From Lingula anatina (Eukaryota > Brachiopoda > Lingulata > Lingulida > Lingulidae): a stretch of DNA of 64,000 bases. The notes under the pieces are model-generated. The model ran no database searches and had not been told where the DNA came from. It saw only the letters and a list, made by a program, of their open reading frames with translations. The stretch covers positions 1 to 64,000 of the forward strand of contig NW_019775706.1 in assembly GCF_001039355.2 (NCBI RefSeq). The letters are read 5' to 3'. Positions 47,383 through 60,048 of this stretch are shown here, in pieces. The position numbers were made by a program, and so were the translations under genes. Positions within the stretch are counted from its first letter, which is position 1. Each line of letters opens with the position of its first letter.

Positions 47383-50300
47383 ATGGCTTATTCAATGTCT
47401 GTAGCCGGTGAGTATATGGATTTAACGGATTAACAGTGAAAGCATGAAATGTGTGATGTTGTTTCCTCGAAATTTCCACAGATGTGAGAAAGTTTCAGAA
47501 GTGATTTCCCAGATTGAATAGTTTGATACGCTGTGAAATGTGTTACAGTGTCAGAGCGTACGACACCAATTCTGGTGAAAAAAGAACGACGCTTTTGGCA
47601 GTGTTGTCATTGACTAGTCACCAATCTGTTGAGCGTTGTGTTGAACCAAGTGCCCGTGGTCCAGGTGGTAATTTCCTTGGTTTGAAAACTGTGATTTGGC
47701 GTATGAAATGGTAGTGCTCAAGTGTAGTATAGTAGTCAACGTTTAGAATGGGCATGTGAAATATATTTATTAAGTACCACATGTGACAATCATTTTTCAG
47801 AAGCAAAAGCATTCTTAAGAAAAGTCAGAGAGGATCAGATACGCTGCAGCAAAAAGATTGTGGACATATGGGAAGAGGTTCTTGTGAAAAACAGCTTCAG
47901 TTTGGGAGAAGAAGGTGAATGTTTGATCATTAAATTTTTTTTTTTGAAATTATTATTCAAAAAGGCATTTAGTGTGATTGCTTTATTTTAGTTCCCAGCT
48001 TCATAAACAAGATTGTTCAATTTGAACACAAACAGTCAAATTGCGTTTCTTCTGAAGGCTTAGGTGATACTAAGTACTGCACTAGTATATGCATTCTTAT
48101 GAGTAAGTTTTCAAACAAGAATAGAAACCTTCTAGAGCTACCTTGCCTTTGTATAAAATAAAAAGTGTCAGTTCACAATGTGTTTTTAACTTATTTATTC
48201 GGCTCCATGTGTTGTTTGGGTATAAGAATAAAATCAGATACTGTACCGAAATGAGCTACAGAAGCAGTGACTCAATTTGTGTACAGTTTTAGAGTTTATT
48301 GTAAAAATTGTCGAACAATTTTGAAGCAAAATTTAAATGCATTCTTCACTTTCTTGGTGGCAACTTTCTTTGTGGCACTACTAATCTCTGGCCATGAAAA
48401 TAGTAAAAAATTGTCTTGTTTATGAAGGCTAAGAAGCCTGTAGAAATGTTTATACTTGACAGGCCCGTAGCCAGCAATTTCAAAAGGGGGGTCTTTTTCT
48501 GAAAAAGTGGACCTTTTCCATAAAAACTCCATGTACCTAGTTCAAATTTAACCCAGAGTGGACCTTTCCCAGCAAAAGGGGCGGTTCTTTCGAACCCCCC
48601 GAACCCCCCCTGGCTACGGGCCTGCTTGAAGACCTAATTGTTCCTTTTTTCTCTCTCCAGTATGGCTAGTATATGAGCAGGTGTGCCTGGCTGCTTTGGA
48701 CTGTGCGCAGCTAGATATTGCTGAGGTAATATTCTAATATCATCTTAAATATTTGTGATGAGAGATGGCAGTGCTTTGTTATGATAAAGGTGCACAAATT
48801 AGAAACTCAAAACTGAGAATTATCAAAGAAACATGAACTCATTGAAAATCTTGACCAAAATATTATGACCAAACTTACTTCCAGTTGAACAATCATGTCA
48901 CATCTTTCTCTCAAACAATTAAATTCATAGTTCCAAAAGTTTTTGGCATGGTACAAGGAATATTAAGCATATGCTATATGAAAATAGAATTTTCCATTTT
49001 AGATTATTGACTGCCTTTCAGTAAACAAGCATGCAAATATAACGGTTCAGGTTTCTATCTGAATTCATGCTGTTTATATTTTTTCTAAGGGAATAAGGGG
49101 ATTGCAATTCTGTAACTTTAATTGTTTTTTACTCCAGGGATGCTACCAAGCATTAAAGGCACAGTTTCCAAATAGTTTGCGAGTAAAGAAGTTAGAAGGA
49201 ATGATTTTAGAAGCAGAAGAAGAGTAAGTCACAATAACCGTGTGGGTATGATAATTTCAGCCGTCTTCTACTTATGAGTTTTCAGTCAAATGTCTGACAG
49301 CTATTTCATTGTTAAACACCCTTTTTGTGCAGTTTTCACCTTACCGGACACGGTGCATACTGCCAATGGCAAATTTGACAGAAGTCACAGATCAGACATG
49401 AGCTTTTTCTGCGGAAAAGTGGAATTCAGCATTTTTTAATTCAATTCTGATGGTTCCTGAGATTTGTCAAGGTTAGGTGGGTTTTTGTCCCATGATAAAT
49501 GTTGAGAGTTTGTTTTTTTTTTTTTTTTATTTGAAACCTAGGCTCATGTCTGACAGTTGTGCTTCAAAGCATCCTTTATAGAACCTTGCTGGATAAGTGA
49601 CAAAGTTAATAACCTTGGTCTACTGTATGTGATTGGTGCAATAAAGTATAATTACAGTAAATGCCCCTTAAGTTAATGATTTTACATGCAGACAAGTTTA
49701 AAATGTTGTATAATGAAGCCAGACCTTGTCAACTGTGGGACTGAGTTTCTGATCACGGATAGATTTATTATGATATTATTATATATAGATATTTATTATT
49801 ATAGATTTGCAGATTTAGATTTATTATTTTTACTAATCTATCTTGATTTTAAATGTTTTTAGGTATGATAGAGCAATGGCAATATATGAAGACATTTTAG
49901 AAAAGGATGAAACAAATGCAGTAAGTGTATTTGAGAACATATCAAGCAGAGGTCCATTTCCTGGAAGTGTCTTATGCCAAAGATAATACAACACATCGTC
50001 CTTTTTACAGAAAAAAACTTAAAAGTCAGTTTTTGAGCTAAAATTTAAAATGGATGGATTCGGGTGCTGTAATGCAAATTAAAAAAAAAATCTAAAGTAA
50101 TGTTTATATTTTTATCTCATGACTGAAATTTCCTATATCGTGTTTTATTGCACCAAATGTCATAGTTTAAACCCTCCTTCCTCTTTCAACCAAATTACAA
50201 AATAACAATCACAAGAAATAAAGCACATTTCCATCCTTATGCCCTATATAATTATATTATCCTTGTCTACTGTTTTACTCAACATTTTTTTTATTGTGTG

Positions 50301-53300
50301 AACCTCCTTAGCAAAATCTGGAGTACGCTAGAGCTTGTGAAGTAACACTTTGTTCTTATTTTGCCAGATTGCCACAAAGAGGATCATAGCAATACTAAAA
50401 GCACAGAACAAGATACAAGATGCAGTTGAAAAACTAAACAAATACCTAAAGGAGTGAGTATAGTATAGTATAGTATAGTATAGTATAGTATAGTATAGTA
50501 TAGTATAGTATAGTATAGTATAGTATAGTATAGTATAGTATAGTATAGTATAGTATAGTATAGTATAGTATAGTATAGTATAGTATAGTATAGTATAGTA
50601 TAGTACANAATAGTAATTCAATTGAAATGTCACTTTTTAAATTTATTATTTCTTTGTTTAGATTTTAAAAAATTAATAAATCCTAACCCGAGCACTGTGA
50701 ATGTGAAAGAAAAAAATTCAACATTGTTGTATTGAATATAACACCAGTTAAACTTTGACTGATTTCATTCATATGTTTAAATTGCCTCAGCATTATAATT
50801 TGAAGAATGCATGTTATCAGAATCCTCACCAAAGCACTGTGAGTAGAGCTCTCTCCTGACAGGACATATCCCAGTCTCTCTGGCCTGTCTCTGCTGCAGC
50901 CTTCTGTCCAGTTCTTCCTGTAGGTTGACCACGTCCAGTCTGGTGGCCGGAGTGCTGGACACCTGCTGGACCCACAACTGACCATTCTCTGTCCACTCCC
51001 TGTGTGTGTGAGATAGAGGATCATTTAAGGTATGGGTCATGAAATCTATACTCATCTGGTACATGTTTGTTCATCGATATTTTGAGTATCTTGTTGAATC
51101 TATATATAATTTCAAAAATTATGCTATTAGCAACTAATTAAAAAACAAACACAAATGTGATGGAAATCTGTCTTTTTTTCTTTGAAATATTTATATATTT
51201 TATTATTATTTAATATTATTTAATAAATTATTTCAAGTTGGAGCGAAACATTTTATTTTGTAAACAATGAATACAGAATTTTGTTAATTGTATGTAATTA
51301 AATCAATTAACCACTGTAGGCGATGTAATCAATAATTTTTCATGTTTGAATAATTTAGTTATTTATTCGTTTATTCACTTATAATATTTTTAAATGGTGC
51401 ACTTAAAGTAAAATTTTCAAAATATCCTTAGTCACCTTGGTGGAAGGATTGAGTTCAGGATCTCATCTGTCTGTTGAGCTGCTTTAGCATCAATGGGAGG
51501 CACAGCTCCTTTCTTCCCTCCTGGAGGTGAAGGCACTGGACCCTGGTCTGGTGGCTGTGGAGAACTGACCTTCAGTGCTCTTGCCTGCAAAAAAAATAAA
51601 TAGGAAAGAATACATATACTGTAAATATATACAAGTAAAGATATAAACTATACTAAAGGATAAATAAGGGGACTTGGGCAAAACCACTTTGTAGTAGACA
51701 CGATAATGATCCTCTCAGCAGAGAAGCTTCAGGGAAAATTAGCAAGCGATTTTTTTATTATTATTATTTTTTACAGCAATATGAATATCCTGTTGCAGAA
51801 GAAGGCAATTATTCAAATTTACAGAGCAAATTATTAAATATAATCAAAAGAGGCAGAGAGGGGGAGTATCATCAGTCTGCAGCGTAGCAAGTACTGCGAA
51901 TAAAACGATGTCTTGCCTAAAATTAAAATCTGGAATCTTGCTCGATCTAAAAATTACGACGCAGGGTCTTTGAAAAAAGTATAAAAGCATCTTACCCTTG
52001 GGGTTTTCTTGTCTGTATTCCTGCTTACTAAGACAGGGTTGTCGTATTTAACAAGAGAAGCATTTGGTGGAATCATGATTGTTAGAAATTGCTTGAAATC
52101 TGACAAAATAAGCAAGATATTTTCCTTCCAGCACCAGGCTTCTTGTAACTATAGAAACATCTCATCTGCGCATGCGTAACCGGAAATCACGTTTTCTCAC
52201 GCAATTTCTCACAAGAAAAGACAAGATGGCTTATTCAATGTCTGTAGCCGGTGAGTATGTATATGTTATCGGATTAACAGTAAAAGCATGAAATGTGTGA
52301 TGTTGTTTCCTCGAATTTTTCACAGATGTGCAAAAGCTTCAGAAATAGTCGCCCAGATTGAATAGATTGATACACTATGAAATGTGTTACACTTTAAGAG
52401 CGTACGACGACAATCTGGTGAAAAAAAGAACGACGCTGTGGACAGTGTTGTCATTGACTAGTCACCAATCTGTTGCGTGTTGTGTTGAAAATTCTCTTTA
52501 GTAGACAATGTGTGGTTCAGGTGGTAATTTTCCTAACTTAAAAATATGACTTGGCAGTCCGTTGTTTAAAACTTTTTTTTGTGAAATGACGGTGCTCACG
52601 TGTAGTCAACGTTTTTAGAATGCATGGGCATGTAAAATATATTAATTTAACATCACAATCATTTTTCAGAAGCAAAAGCATTCTTAAGAAAAGTCAGAGA
52701 GGACCAGATACGCTGCAGCAAAAAGATTGTGGACATATGGGAAGAGGTTCTTGTGAAAAACAGCTTCAGTTTGGGAGAGGAAGGTAATTTTTTCAGAAAT
52801 AATTTAAACAGGCAATGATTGCTTTGTTTTAGTTGCCAACCACATAAACATGATGGTCCAATTTTAACACAGATATTTAAATCATGTTTCATCTGAAAGC
52901 TTGGGTAATACTACTGTACCCATATGCATTTTTATGAGTAAGTTTTCAATCAAGAATAAAAACCTTATAGAGCTACCTTGACTTTTGTATAAATAAAAAA
53001 GTGTCAGTTTTTAACATATTTTTTCAGCCCCATTATGTTGTGAGTATCAGAATTAAATCAGTTACTGTATATTGCAACAAAAACATGCTACTGGAGCAGT
53101 GAGTCAAATTGTGTACAATTTCAGAGTTTATTGTAAAACTGTCAAACCATTTTGAAGCAAAATGTAAATGCATTGCTCACTTTCTTGGTGGCACTACTAA
53201 TCTCTGGCCATGAAAATAGTAAGACATTGTTTTGTTCATGAAGGCTCAGAAGCCTGTAGAAATGTTTATACCTGAAGACTTAATTGTTCATTTTTTCTCT

Positions 53301-54152
53301 CTCTCCAGTGTGGCTAGTATATGAGCAGGTGTGCCTGGCTGCTTTGGACTGTGCGCAGCTGGATATTGCTGAGGTAATGTCCTAATATCATCTTTATTAT
53401 TTGTGATGAGAGATGGCAGTGCTTTGTTATGATAAAGGTGCACAAATTAGAAACTCAAAACTGAAAATTTTCAAAGAAACATGAACTCATTAAAAATCTT
53501 GACCAAAATATTATGACCAAACTTACTTCCAGTTGAACAATCATGTCACATCTTTCTCTCAAACAATTAAATTCATAGTTCCAAAAGTTTTTGGCATGGT
53601 ACAAGGAATATTAAGCATATGCTATATGAAAATATAATTTTCCATTTTAGATTATTGACTGCCTTTCAGTAAACAAGCATGCAAATATAACGGTTCAGGT
53701 TTCTTTCTGAATTCATGCTGTTTATATTTTTTCTAAGGGAATAAGGGGATTGCAATTCTGTAACTTTAATTGTTTTTTACTCCAGGGATGCTATCAGGCA
53801 TTAAAGGCACAGTTTCCAAATAGTTTGAGAGTGAGGAAGTTAGAAGGAATGATTTTAGAAGCAGAAGAAGAGTAAGTTAAAAGTACTGTGTGGGTATAAT
53901 AATACAGCCGTCTTCTACTTATGAGTTTTCAGTCAAATGTCTGCCAGCTATTTCAATCTTCAAACCCCATTTTGTGTCAGTTTTCACCTTACTGGACATA
54001 GAACATACTGCCAATGGCAAATTTGATAGAAGTAACAGATCAGACATGAGCTTTTTCTGCGGAATAGTGGAATTCAGCGTTTTTTAATTCAATTCTGATG
54101 GTTCCTGAGATTCCTCAAGGTAAGATGGTGTTTTGTCCCATGATAAAAGTTC

Positions 54153-54192
<40 letters not shown>

Positions 54193-56104
54193 CTAGGCTC
54201 ATGTCTGACAGATGTGCTTCAAAGCATCCTTTATAGAACCTTGCTGGATAAGTGACAAAGTTAATTAACTTGGTCTACTGTATGTGATTGGTGCAATAAA
54301 GTACAATTAAATGCCCAATAAGTTGTAGATTTAACATGCAGACAAGTTTAAAATGTTGTAAATGAAGCCAGACCTTGTTAACTGTGGGACTGAGTTTCTG
54401 ATCACGGATAGATTTATTATGATATTATTATATATAGATATATTATTTATTATTATAGATTTGTAGATTTAGATTTATTATGTTTACTAATCTATCTTGA
54501 TTTTAAATGTTTAAGGTATGATAGAGCAATGGCAATATATGAAGACATTTTAGAAAAGGATGAAACAAATGCAGTAAGTGTATTTGAGAACATAGCAAGC
54601 AGAGGTCCATTTCCTGGAAGTGTTTTATGCCAAAGATAATACAACACATCCCCCTTTTACAGAAAAAAAAAAACTTAAAGTCAGTTTTTGAGCTAAAATT
54701 TAAAATGAATGGATATGCTGTATCACAAATTTAAAAAAATCTTTAAAATCTTATGTGATGTTTATATCTTTATCTCATGACCGAAATTTTCTTTATCATG
54801 TTTTATTGCACCAAATGTCTTAGTTTAAACCCTTCTTCCTTTTCTTCCTCCCATATTATAGAATAACAATCAAAGGAAATTAAGCATATTTCCATCTGTA
54901 TGCCTTGGCCTATATTATTAAATTGTCTGCTGTTTCACTCAACATTTTTTTCATTGTGCAAACCCCTTGAGCAAAATCTGGATTACACAAGTGCTTGTGA
55001 AGTAATATTTTATTTGTTCTTATTTTGCCAGATTGCCACAAAGAGGATCATAGCAATACTAAAAGCACAGAACAAGATACAAGACGCAGTTGAAAAACTA
55101 AACAAATACCTAAAGGAGTGAGTACTATTATAGTATAGGTGTGCATTTTTCTAGATGTGTAAAACTGAACAAATACCTATTGAAAGGAGTGATTCTAGTA
55201 ACTTTGTCTCTCTGTATTAGTTGAGCAGGGATGAGATGTCTAAAAATATCATTGGTCCAGGCAGCCCCCTAGACCCCTTGCCACATTTCTCAACTTTTTC
55301 ACTAAATGGCTGTGCAAAGGCCAATTAATTTTTTTTTTTTTTCGTTTTACATACTAACCCATATACAAAATAAACAATGCATACAAAAATATACAAAAGG
55401 AATTCTCAATTTCAGGCATAGTTTGGACACAGAGGCATGGCTGGAACTGTGTGACATGTATCTCCATGAACTGGACTACAACAAGGCAGCCTTCTGTATA
55501 GAAGAGTGCATCCTTAGCAATCCACACAACCACTTGTATCATCAGAAACTGGGAGAGGTAAGGATATAGTTTTATGATTTATAAAGTTTGAAGACTTTAG
55601 GACACGCTCCCCCCTTTTTCCAGACAATTATTATAATTCTGTGACTGTGCAGTTATATTTATTTATTTTGCTAATTTTTTCAAATGAATCGTGTTTATTT
55701 CAGATAAAATACAGTCAGTGCGAATACCAGGAAGCAAGAAGTTACTTTGCACATGCTGCCAAGCTCAACCCTAATAACATGAGGGCATTGTTTGGGCTAC
55801 ATCTGGTAAGTATATACAGAATACATCTAGTGTTATAATATGATAATCAATCATGAAATAAATTCCATAAAAAAGGTAAAAAGGACATTTTCAATGTCAT
55901 AGATTAATGTTTTAAATCTGTTGTAAAGACAATCAACAAACAGGTTGCCATACAGAAGGTATAACTTTTGGAAATGTTTGGCTGTGTTCCACAAAACTGT
56001 CAGGTTGGGCAACTATTGCCCTGAATGCAAATTACTTTGTTAAGAGTGTAACATACAAAACCAGTCCAAAAGTGAACCTGGCTCAAAATTGCTATAATAA
56101 TGTC

Positions 56105-56136
<32 letters not shown>

Positions 56137-57794
56137 CTCTCTCTCTCTCTCTGTTTTTATTATGTACAGACACAGATGTGTCTGTACATATTGCCATCAC
56201 CTGCGTCTGTCGTCGCCGTCGCCGTTCATGTCGCTGTCGCTGTCGCCGTCGCCGTGCACTTTCAGCGTTAACACCATAAGTGGAAGACAGTTTTACTTTT
56301 TGGCTTTATATTTACAGAGCTGATGAATATTCATAAAACGCAGGTCAAGTTCGAAAATCAGCATGATCGGGCCATTACTGTAGAAGTTATGCTGTTTTTT
56401 CACTTTTCAGCATATATGCAACCTTGTAAACACATTTTAAGGAAAACCGTTAGGCCTATTGTCATGAAACTCACAGGAATGGTCAGTCTTACTAAAACGC
56501 AGGTTGAGTTGGAAAATCAGCATAATCGGGCCATTATTTTAGAAGTTATGCTGTTTTTTCACATTTCTTNACAGTACAGTACAGTACAGTACAGTACAGT
56601 ACAGTACAGTACAGTACAGTACAGTACAGTACAGTACAGTACAGTACAGTACAGTACAGTACAGTACAGTACAGTACAGTACAGTACAGTACAGTACAGT
56701 ACAGTACAGTACAGTACAGTACAGTACAGTACAGTACAGTACAGTACAGTACAGTACAGTACAGTACAGTACAGTACAGTACAGTACAGTACAGTACAGT
56801 ACAGTACAGTACAGTACAGTACAGTACAGTTCAGTTACTGCATTTTTCTAGATGTGTAAAACTGAACAAATACCTATTGAAAGGAGAGAGTATATTCACT
56901 TTGTCTCTCTGTAACAGTTGATCAGGGATGAGATTTCTAAAAATATCATTGGTCCAGGCAGCCCCCTTGTCACATTTCTCAACTTTTTCACCAAATGGCT
57001 GTGCAAAGACCAGTTTAATTTTTTTTTTTTTTTTTTCGTTTTACATACTAATCCATATACCAAATATACAATGCACACAAAAATATACAAAAGGAATTCT
57101 CAATTTCAGGCATAGTTTGGACACAGAGGCATGGCTGGAGCTGTGTGACATGTACCTCCATGAACTGGACTACAACAAGGCAGCCTTCTGTATAGAAGAG
57201 TGCATCCTTAGCAATCCACACAACCACTTGTATCATCAGAAATTGGGAGAGGTAAGGATATAGTTTAATGATTTATAAAGTTTGATGACTTAAGAACATG
57301 CTCCCCCCTTTTCCCAGACAATTATTATAATTCTGTGACTGTGCAGTTTTATTTATTTATTTTGCTAATTTGTTTAAATTAATCGTATTTATTTCAGATA
57401 AAATACAGTCAGTGTGAATACCAGGAAGCAAGAAGTTACTTTGCACATGCTGCCAAGCTCAACCCCAATAACATGAGGGCATTGTTTGGGCTACATCTAG
57501 TAAGTATATACAGAACACATCTAGTGATATAATATGATAATCAGTCATGAAATAAATTCCATAAAAAGGTAAAAAGGACATTTTCAATGTCATAGATTAA
57601 TGTTTTAAATCTGTTGTAAACACAATCAACAAACACGTTGCCATACAGTGGTTATAACTTTTGGAAATGTTTGGCTGTGTTTGGCAAAGCTCTCAGGTTG
57701 GGCAACTGTTGCCCTGAATGCAAATTACTTTGTTAAGAGTGTAACATACAAAACCAGTCCAAAAGTGAACCTGGCACAAAATTTCTATAATAAT

Positions 57795-57830
<36 letters not shown>

Positions 57831-58133
57831 ATTTTTTTTTTCATGTTAAATCATCAGTTGCGCTTTATTTTGCTTTCCAATATTTCAGTCAGCCACCAAC
57901 TTAGTCAGCAGTCAAAAAGGCACACAGAAGACGGAGAACGCCAGACACGCGGCGTGGGCGGCCAAACAAATAAAGGACAGGTACAAGGTAAGCCTGAAGT
58001 GCAGAACCTTCATGGTCACTGGCCTCTGTTGAATTGAGATTGTACTACTAAATACATGCCAAACGGAAGGTTAAGGGATACTAGAGGAGGGGGTGTTTGA
58101 AGGCACTTAACAGAACAGATATACTCTACTTTA

Positions 58134-58167
<34 letters not shown>

Positions 58168-58500
58168 TGTTTGTGTGTGTGTGTGTGTGGACAGATAGAC
58201 TTCTTCATTATTGAATTGAATTCAGTTATTACATTCATCTGGTTAATATAATGTAATCTACTCTCATTGGGGGTTTTCACTTCCAAAGTTAACAAACACT
58301 TTGAAACCCAAAAGAAGAGGTTTTTGAAAGAGATTTTTCATTCCTGTCTTCATACTCTGTCTGTGATGTAAAATATTTTTTTAAAATATACTCATGGATT
58401 TACTCATTTATTTCTGCAGACACAACTGGGCAAGAATCGAAGTGGAGATGTAAAGATTGTAGAAGATATGCTAGAGGCATTGAAAATGTCTTCATCATAA
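47383..58500 (+). CDS. EMC2: ER membrane protein complex subunit 2 (EMC2/TTC35)
   Basis: Read as one haplotype, ten exons join to 858 bases (285 aa): 47383-47407, 47801-47914, 48661-48725, 49138-49223, 49863-49920, 50368-50453, then 57110-57251, 57398-57499, 57889-57987 and 58420-58500. The protein is a soluble TPR-repeat subunit on the cytosolic face of the EMC, the ER insertase for tail-anchored and multipass proteins. TPR segments include YDRAMAIYEDILEKDETNA, YNKAAFCIEECILSNPHNH and ARSYFAHAAKLNPNNMRALFGL, and the C-terminus is VEDMLEALKMSSS. Exons 1-8 occur a second time within 52226-55805, which I regard as the other allele. Poly(A) signal AATAAA is at 58991-58996. Confidence 0.93.
49393..49552. 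mobile_element. 160 bp MITE, CAGACATGAGC family, in EMC2 intron 4
   Basis: The ends CAGACATGAGCTTTTTCTGC and GGCTCATGTCTG are flanked by ACAGAT and ACAGTT, a 6 bp target duplication with one mismatch. Close relatives lie at 54041-54207 (same locus, other copy) and 42029-42180. Confidence 0.8.
50454..50608. repeat. (AGTAT)n array ending in an assembly join
   Basis: About 30 pentamer units start at the exon 6 donor of EMC2. The last unit before the N at 50608 changes to AGTAC, the unit of the array at 56571-56832. Together they look like the two ends of one long intron 6 array. Confidence 0.9.
50830..52076 (-). CDS. DNALI1: DNALI1 exons 1-3, second copy (truncated)
   Basis: Exons 51996-52076, 51436-51584 and 50830-50999 match exons 1-3 of the complete gene in length (81, 149 and 170), phase and sequence. 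The exon 3 acceptor is CAG here and TAG in the full gene. Exons 4-6 are absent because the copy stops in intron 3 at the N at 50608. It is open where present, and most likely the second allele rather than a pseudogene. Confidence 0.8.
52145..52158 (+). promoter_or_regulatory. RFX X-box, second copy
   Basis: The same GTAACTATAGAAAC 14-mer, about 70 bases upstream of the second DNALI1 start. Nearby NRF1-like and ETS-like sites are also retained. Confidence 0.7.
52226..55805 (+). CDS. EMC2: EMC2 exons 1-8, second copy
   Basis: Exons 52226-52250, 52670-52783, 53309-53373, 53786-53871, 54516-54573, 55032-55117, 55416-55557 and 55704-55805 have exactly the lengths and phases of the first copy. They would splice in frame onto exons 9-10 at 57889 and 58420 as well. 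Intron 6 here has only a vestigial AGTAT tract (about 55120-55140), so the two alleles differ by a large array expansion. The exon 5 acceptor is AAG rather than the TAG of the other copy. Confidence 0.82.
54041..54207. mobile_element. 167 bp MITE, CAGACATGAGC family (allelic to 49393-49552)
   Basis: Same insertion, ends and intron position as the element at 49393-49552, with a longer internal poly-T. Confidence 0.8.
56105..56569. repeat. (CTAT)n/(CT)n tract, (GTCGCC)n patch and a 159 bp two-copy repeat
   Basis: At the point where the first copy has a plain (CT)n (57798-57827), this copy has (CTAT)n(CT)n, a GTCGCC-rich patch (56204-56255) and a segment containing AAAATCAGCAT and CGGGCCATTA occurring twice (from about 56338 and 56497). 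The segment looks like part of another dispersed repeat cut off at the N. Confidence 0.6.
56570..56832. repeat. (ACAGT)n array beginning at an assembly join
   Basis: About 52 pentamer units follow the N at 56570 and lead directly into EMC2 intron 6 sequence (GCATTTTTCTAGATGTG), also found at about 55145. The open frame through the array is an artefact. Confidence 0.95.
58137..58190. repeat. (GT)n microsatellite in EMC2 intron 9
   Basis: An interrupted TG run between exons 9 and 10. Confidence 0.9.
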
Positions 58501-58915
58501 ATCAGATACAGCTGGTGGGAAGTCCTGAAACATGAATCACTGAAAACTGGGACAGTAATTTCTGGAGTCAGTGAAAATATCCTCATCGTACATAGAGAAA
58601 GTCATTTCTGGAGTCATTGTCTGTCTTAACATGGAAATTCATTGTTGGAGTCACTGAAAATGTCTGTCTTAACGTGGACAGTCATTATTGGAGTCACTGA
58701 AAATTTCCTTATCTTACACAGAGACAGTCATTTCTGGAGTAATGGAAAATATCCTCATCTTACACATGGACAGCCATGCCATCTTACACATTGTCACTGA
58801 ATATGTCTATGTTAACAGGGACAGTCATTGTTGAAGTCATTGAAAATGTCTCCATTTTAAAACAGATGCAGAAAATCACTGAAAAGTGGAGTCGCTGAAA
58901 ATGCTTCCATCTTCT
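58470..58915 (+). repeat. Degenerate ~56 bp tandem repeat overlapping the EMC2 stop codon
   Basis: Units of the type GGACAGTCATT...TGGAGTCACTGAAAAT...C recur six to eight times in the 3' UTR. The last coding codons and stop (TTGAAAATGTCTTCATC, then ATAA) resemble the later unit at about 58838-58870 (TTGAAAATGTCTCCATT), so the array seems to have grown from the end of the reading frame. Confidence 0.65.
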
Positions 58916-59004
58916 TTGGGCTATAATTCTAGCTCTTTTTGTAAATCTGACCCTTGATGACATTTTGTTTATTAATTCAATACAAGCCAAAATAAAAAAT
59001 GAAA

Positions 59005-59980
59005 TAGTATAAAAAATAATCCTACTTTAAACCAGGTACAGCCATTTCAAGACTTGACATATATCTGCTCTGCCTTTGTCCAATATAAGGGTTCAAATCT
59101 AACGCAAATGCAGAACAAATTTTACTGAGTAAATGTTATCACACATCTTTGCTCTACTCTCTACATTTTCAATTGAAAATGATAATAAAATGTTGTAAGA
59201 TAACTACTAAATTCCAGTCTCACATGTATAGCAAGTGTTTATCGCTGAAAGTATTTTGGTCAAGGAAATTTTCAATCAAACTGAATCTTTCTAAGAAAGA
59301 AATAAAAGAAAGTTTTGAGTATTAGATCAATGAGCTTCTCTTAACTTTAAAAGTTAACAGGCCACCTTCATTTGAACATCATCATTTGAACGTCAATCAC
59401 ATATATATAATCTGACATTAGTCTGTATCTGAGTGAGATTGGCAGCTTGCTTGTTGTTACACAAGAATGACATCTAAACAAAGCGGCCAACAAATTGCTT
59501 TCCATTAGTAATAAGAAACTTACTAAGAAACTTGGGGTGGTTGGGGGGAGGGCAGGAAGTTAAGATGCACCAACCCTTTTGCCAGAAAAAGGTCATTTTC
59601 GTGTACATTTTGATCAAGATGTGCAAAGGTCCACATTTTCAGAAAAAATAGCCTTCATAACACTCTCTGTAGTGTTTACATAAAAAAAAAATAATCTTCA
59701 TGATTCTGGAAGAGTGTGGAGGACTGCGAAGTTGGAAGTTCACATGTTCACTGACAATGGCCTCGTTTAAAGTTTAGTGTCCTGATATCTCTCCATTTGT
59801 TTTTTTTTTTTTGAAGGGGGGGGGGGGAGCATAAACGCAACACCCAAATATCTGAATCATTCCAGGAATATTATTACTAAGAAAGTAATTTTTTAACTCC
59901 TAACATGCTTGGAAAAATAAATTATATATTTATATAAATACCCCCCTCCCAAAACACATGCACGATAAGAACATTTGGTA
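59005..59980. other. EMC2-H1 convergent intergenic region
   Basis: No gene. It contains a poly-G patch near 59815-59827, AT-rich DNA and a further AATAAA near 59185. EMC2 and the H1 gene converge here. Confidence 0.6.
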
Positions 59981-60020
59981 CAGCTTTTCTAGGAAGATGT
60001 GGGTGGCCCTGAAAAGGGCC
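59981..60020 (-). terminator. Histone mRNA 3' stem-loop and downstream element
   Basis: On the minus strand, GGCCCTTTTCAGGGCC (60005-60020) is a perfect six-pair, four-base-loop histone stem-loop. It is followed 14 bases later by AGAAAAGCTG (59981-59990), which resembles the U7 snRNA-binding histone downstream element. The H1 stop codon lies 28 bases upstream of the stem-loop. This marks a replication-dependent, non-polyadenylated histone mRNA. Confidence 0.93.
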
Positions 60021-60048
60021 TTTGTTTGATGCGTCAGAAACATCGGGT

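Larger units (their letters stand above)
50609..56569. repeat. Alternate-haplotype copy of DNALI1 5' half and EMC2 exons 1-8
   Basis: The block begins with the homologue of 45747 (DNALI1 intron 3), runs through both promoters and EMC2 exons 1-8, and stops at the N at 56570. Introns as well as exons align with the other copy, with scattered substitutions and small indels. One amino-acid change was noticed (Lys to Arg in exon 4, SLRVRKLEG). Both ends are single-N joins inside pentamer arrays. This fits a haplotig inserted in a gap better than a biological tandem duplication. Confidence 0.75.

Noticed and set aside
56323-56859. 178-codon open frame through the ACAGT array
   Set aside because: A pentamer repeat with no stop in one frame reads as an endless peptide; there is no other coding signal.
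45747-58500. Biological tandem duplication of EMC2/DNALI1
   Set aside because: Both ends of the duplicated block are single-N joins in matching pentamer arrays, and the two copies differ at allele-like levels, so an embedded haplotype is simpler.
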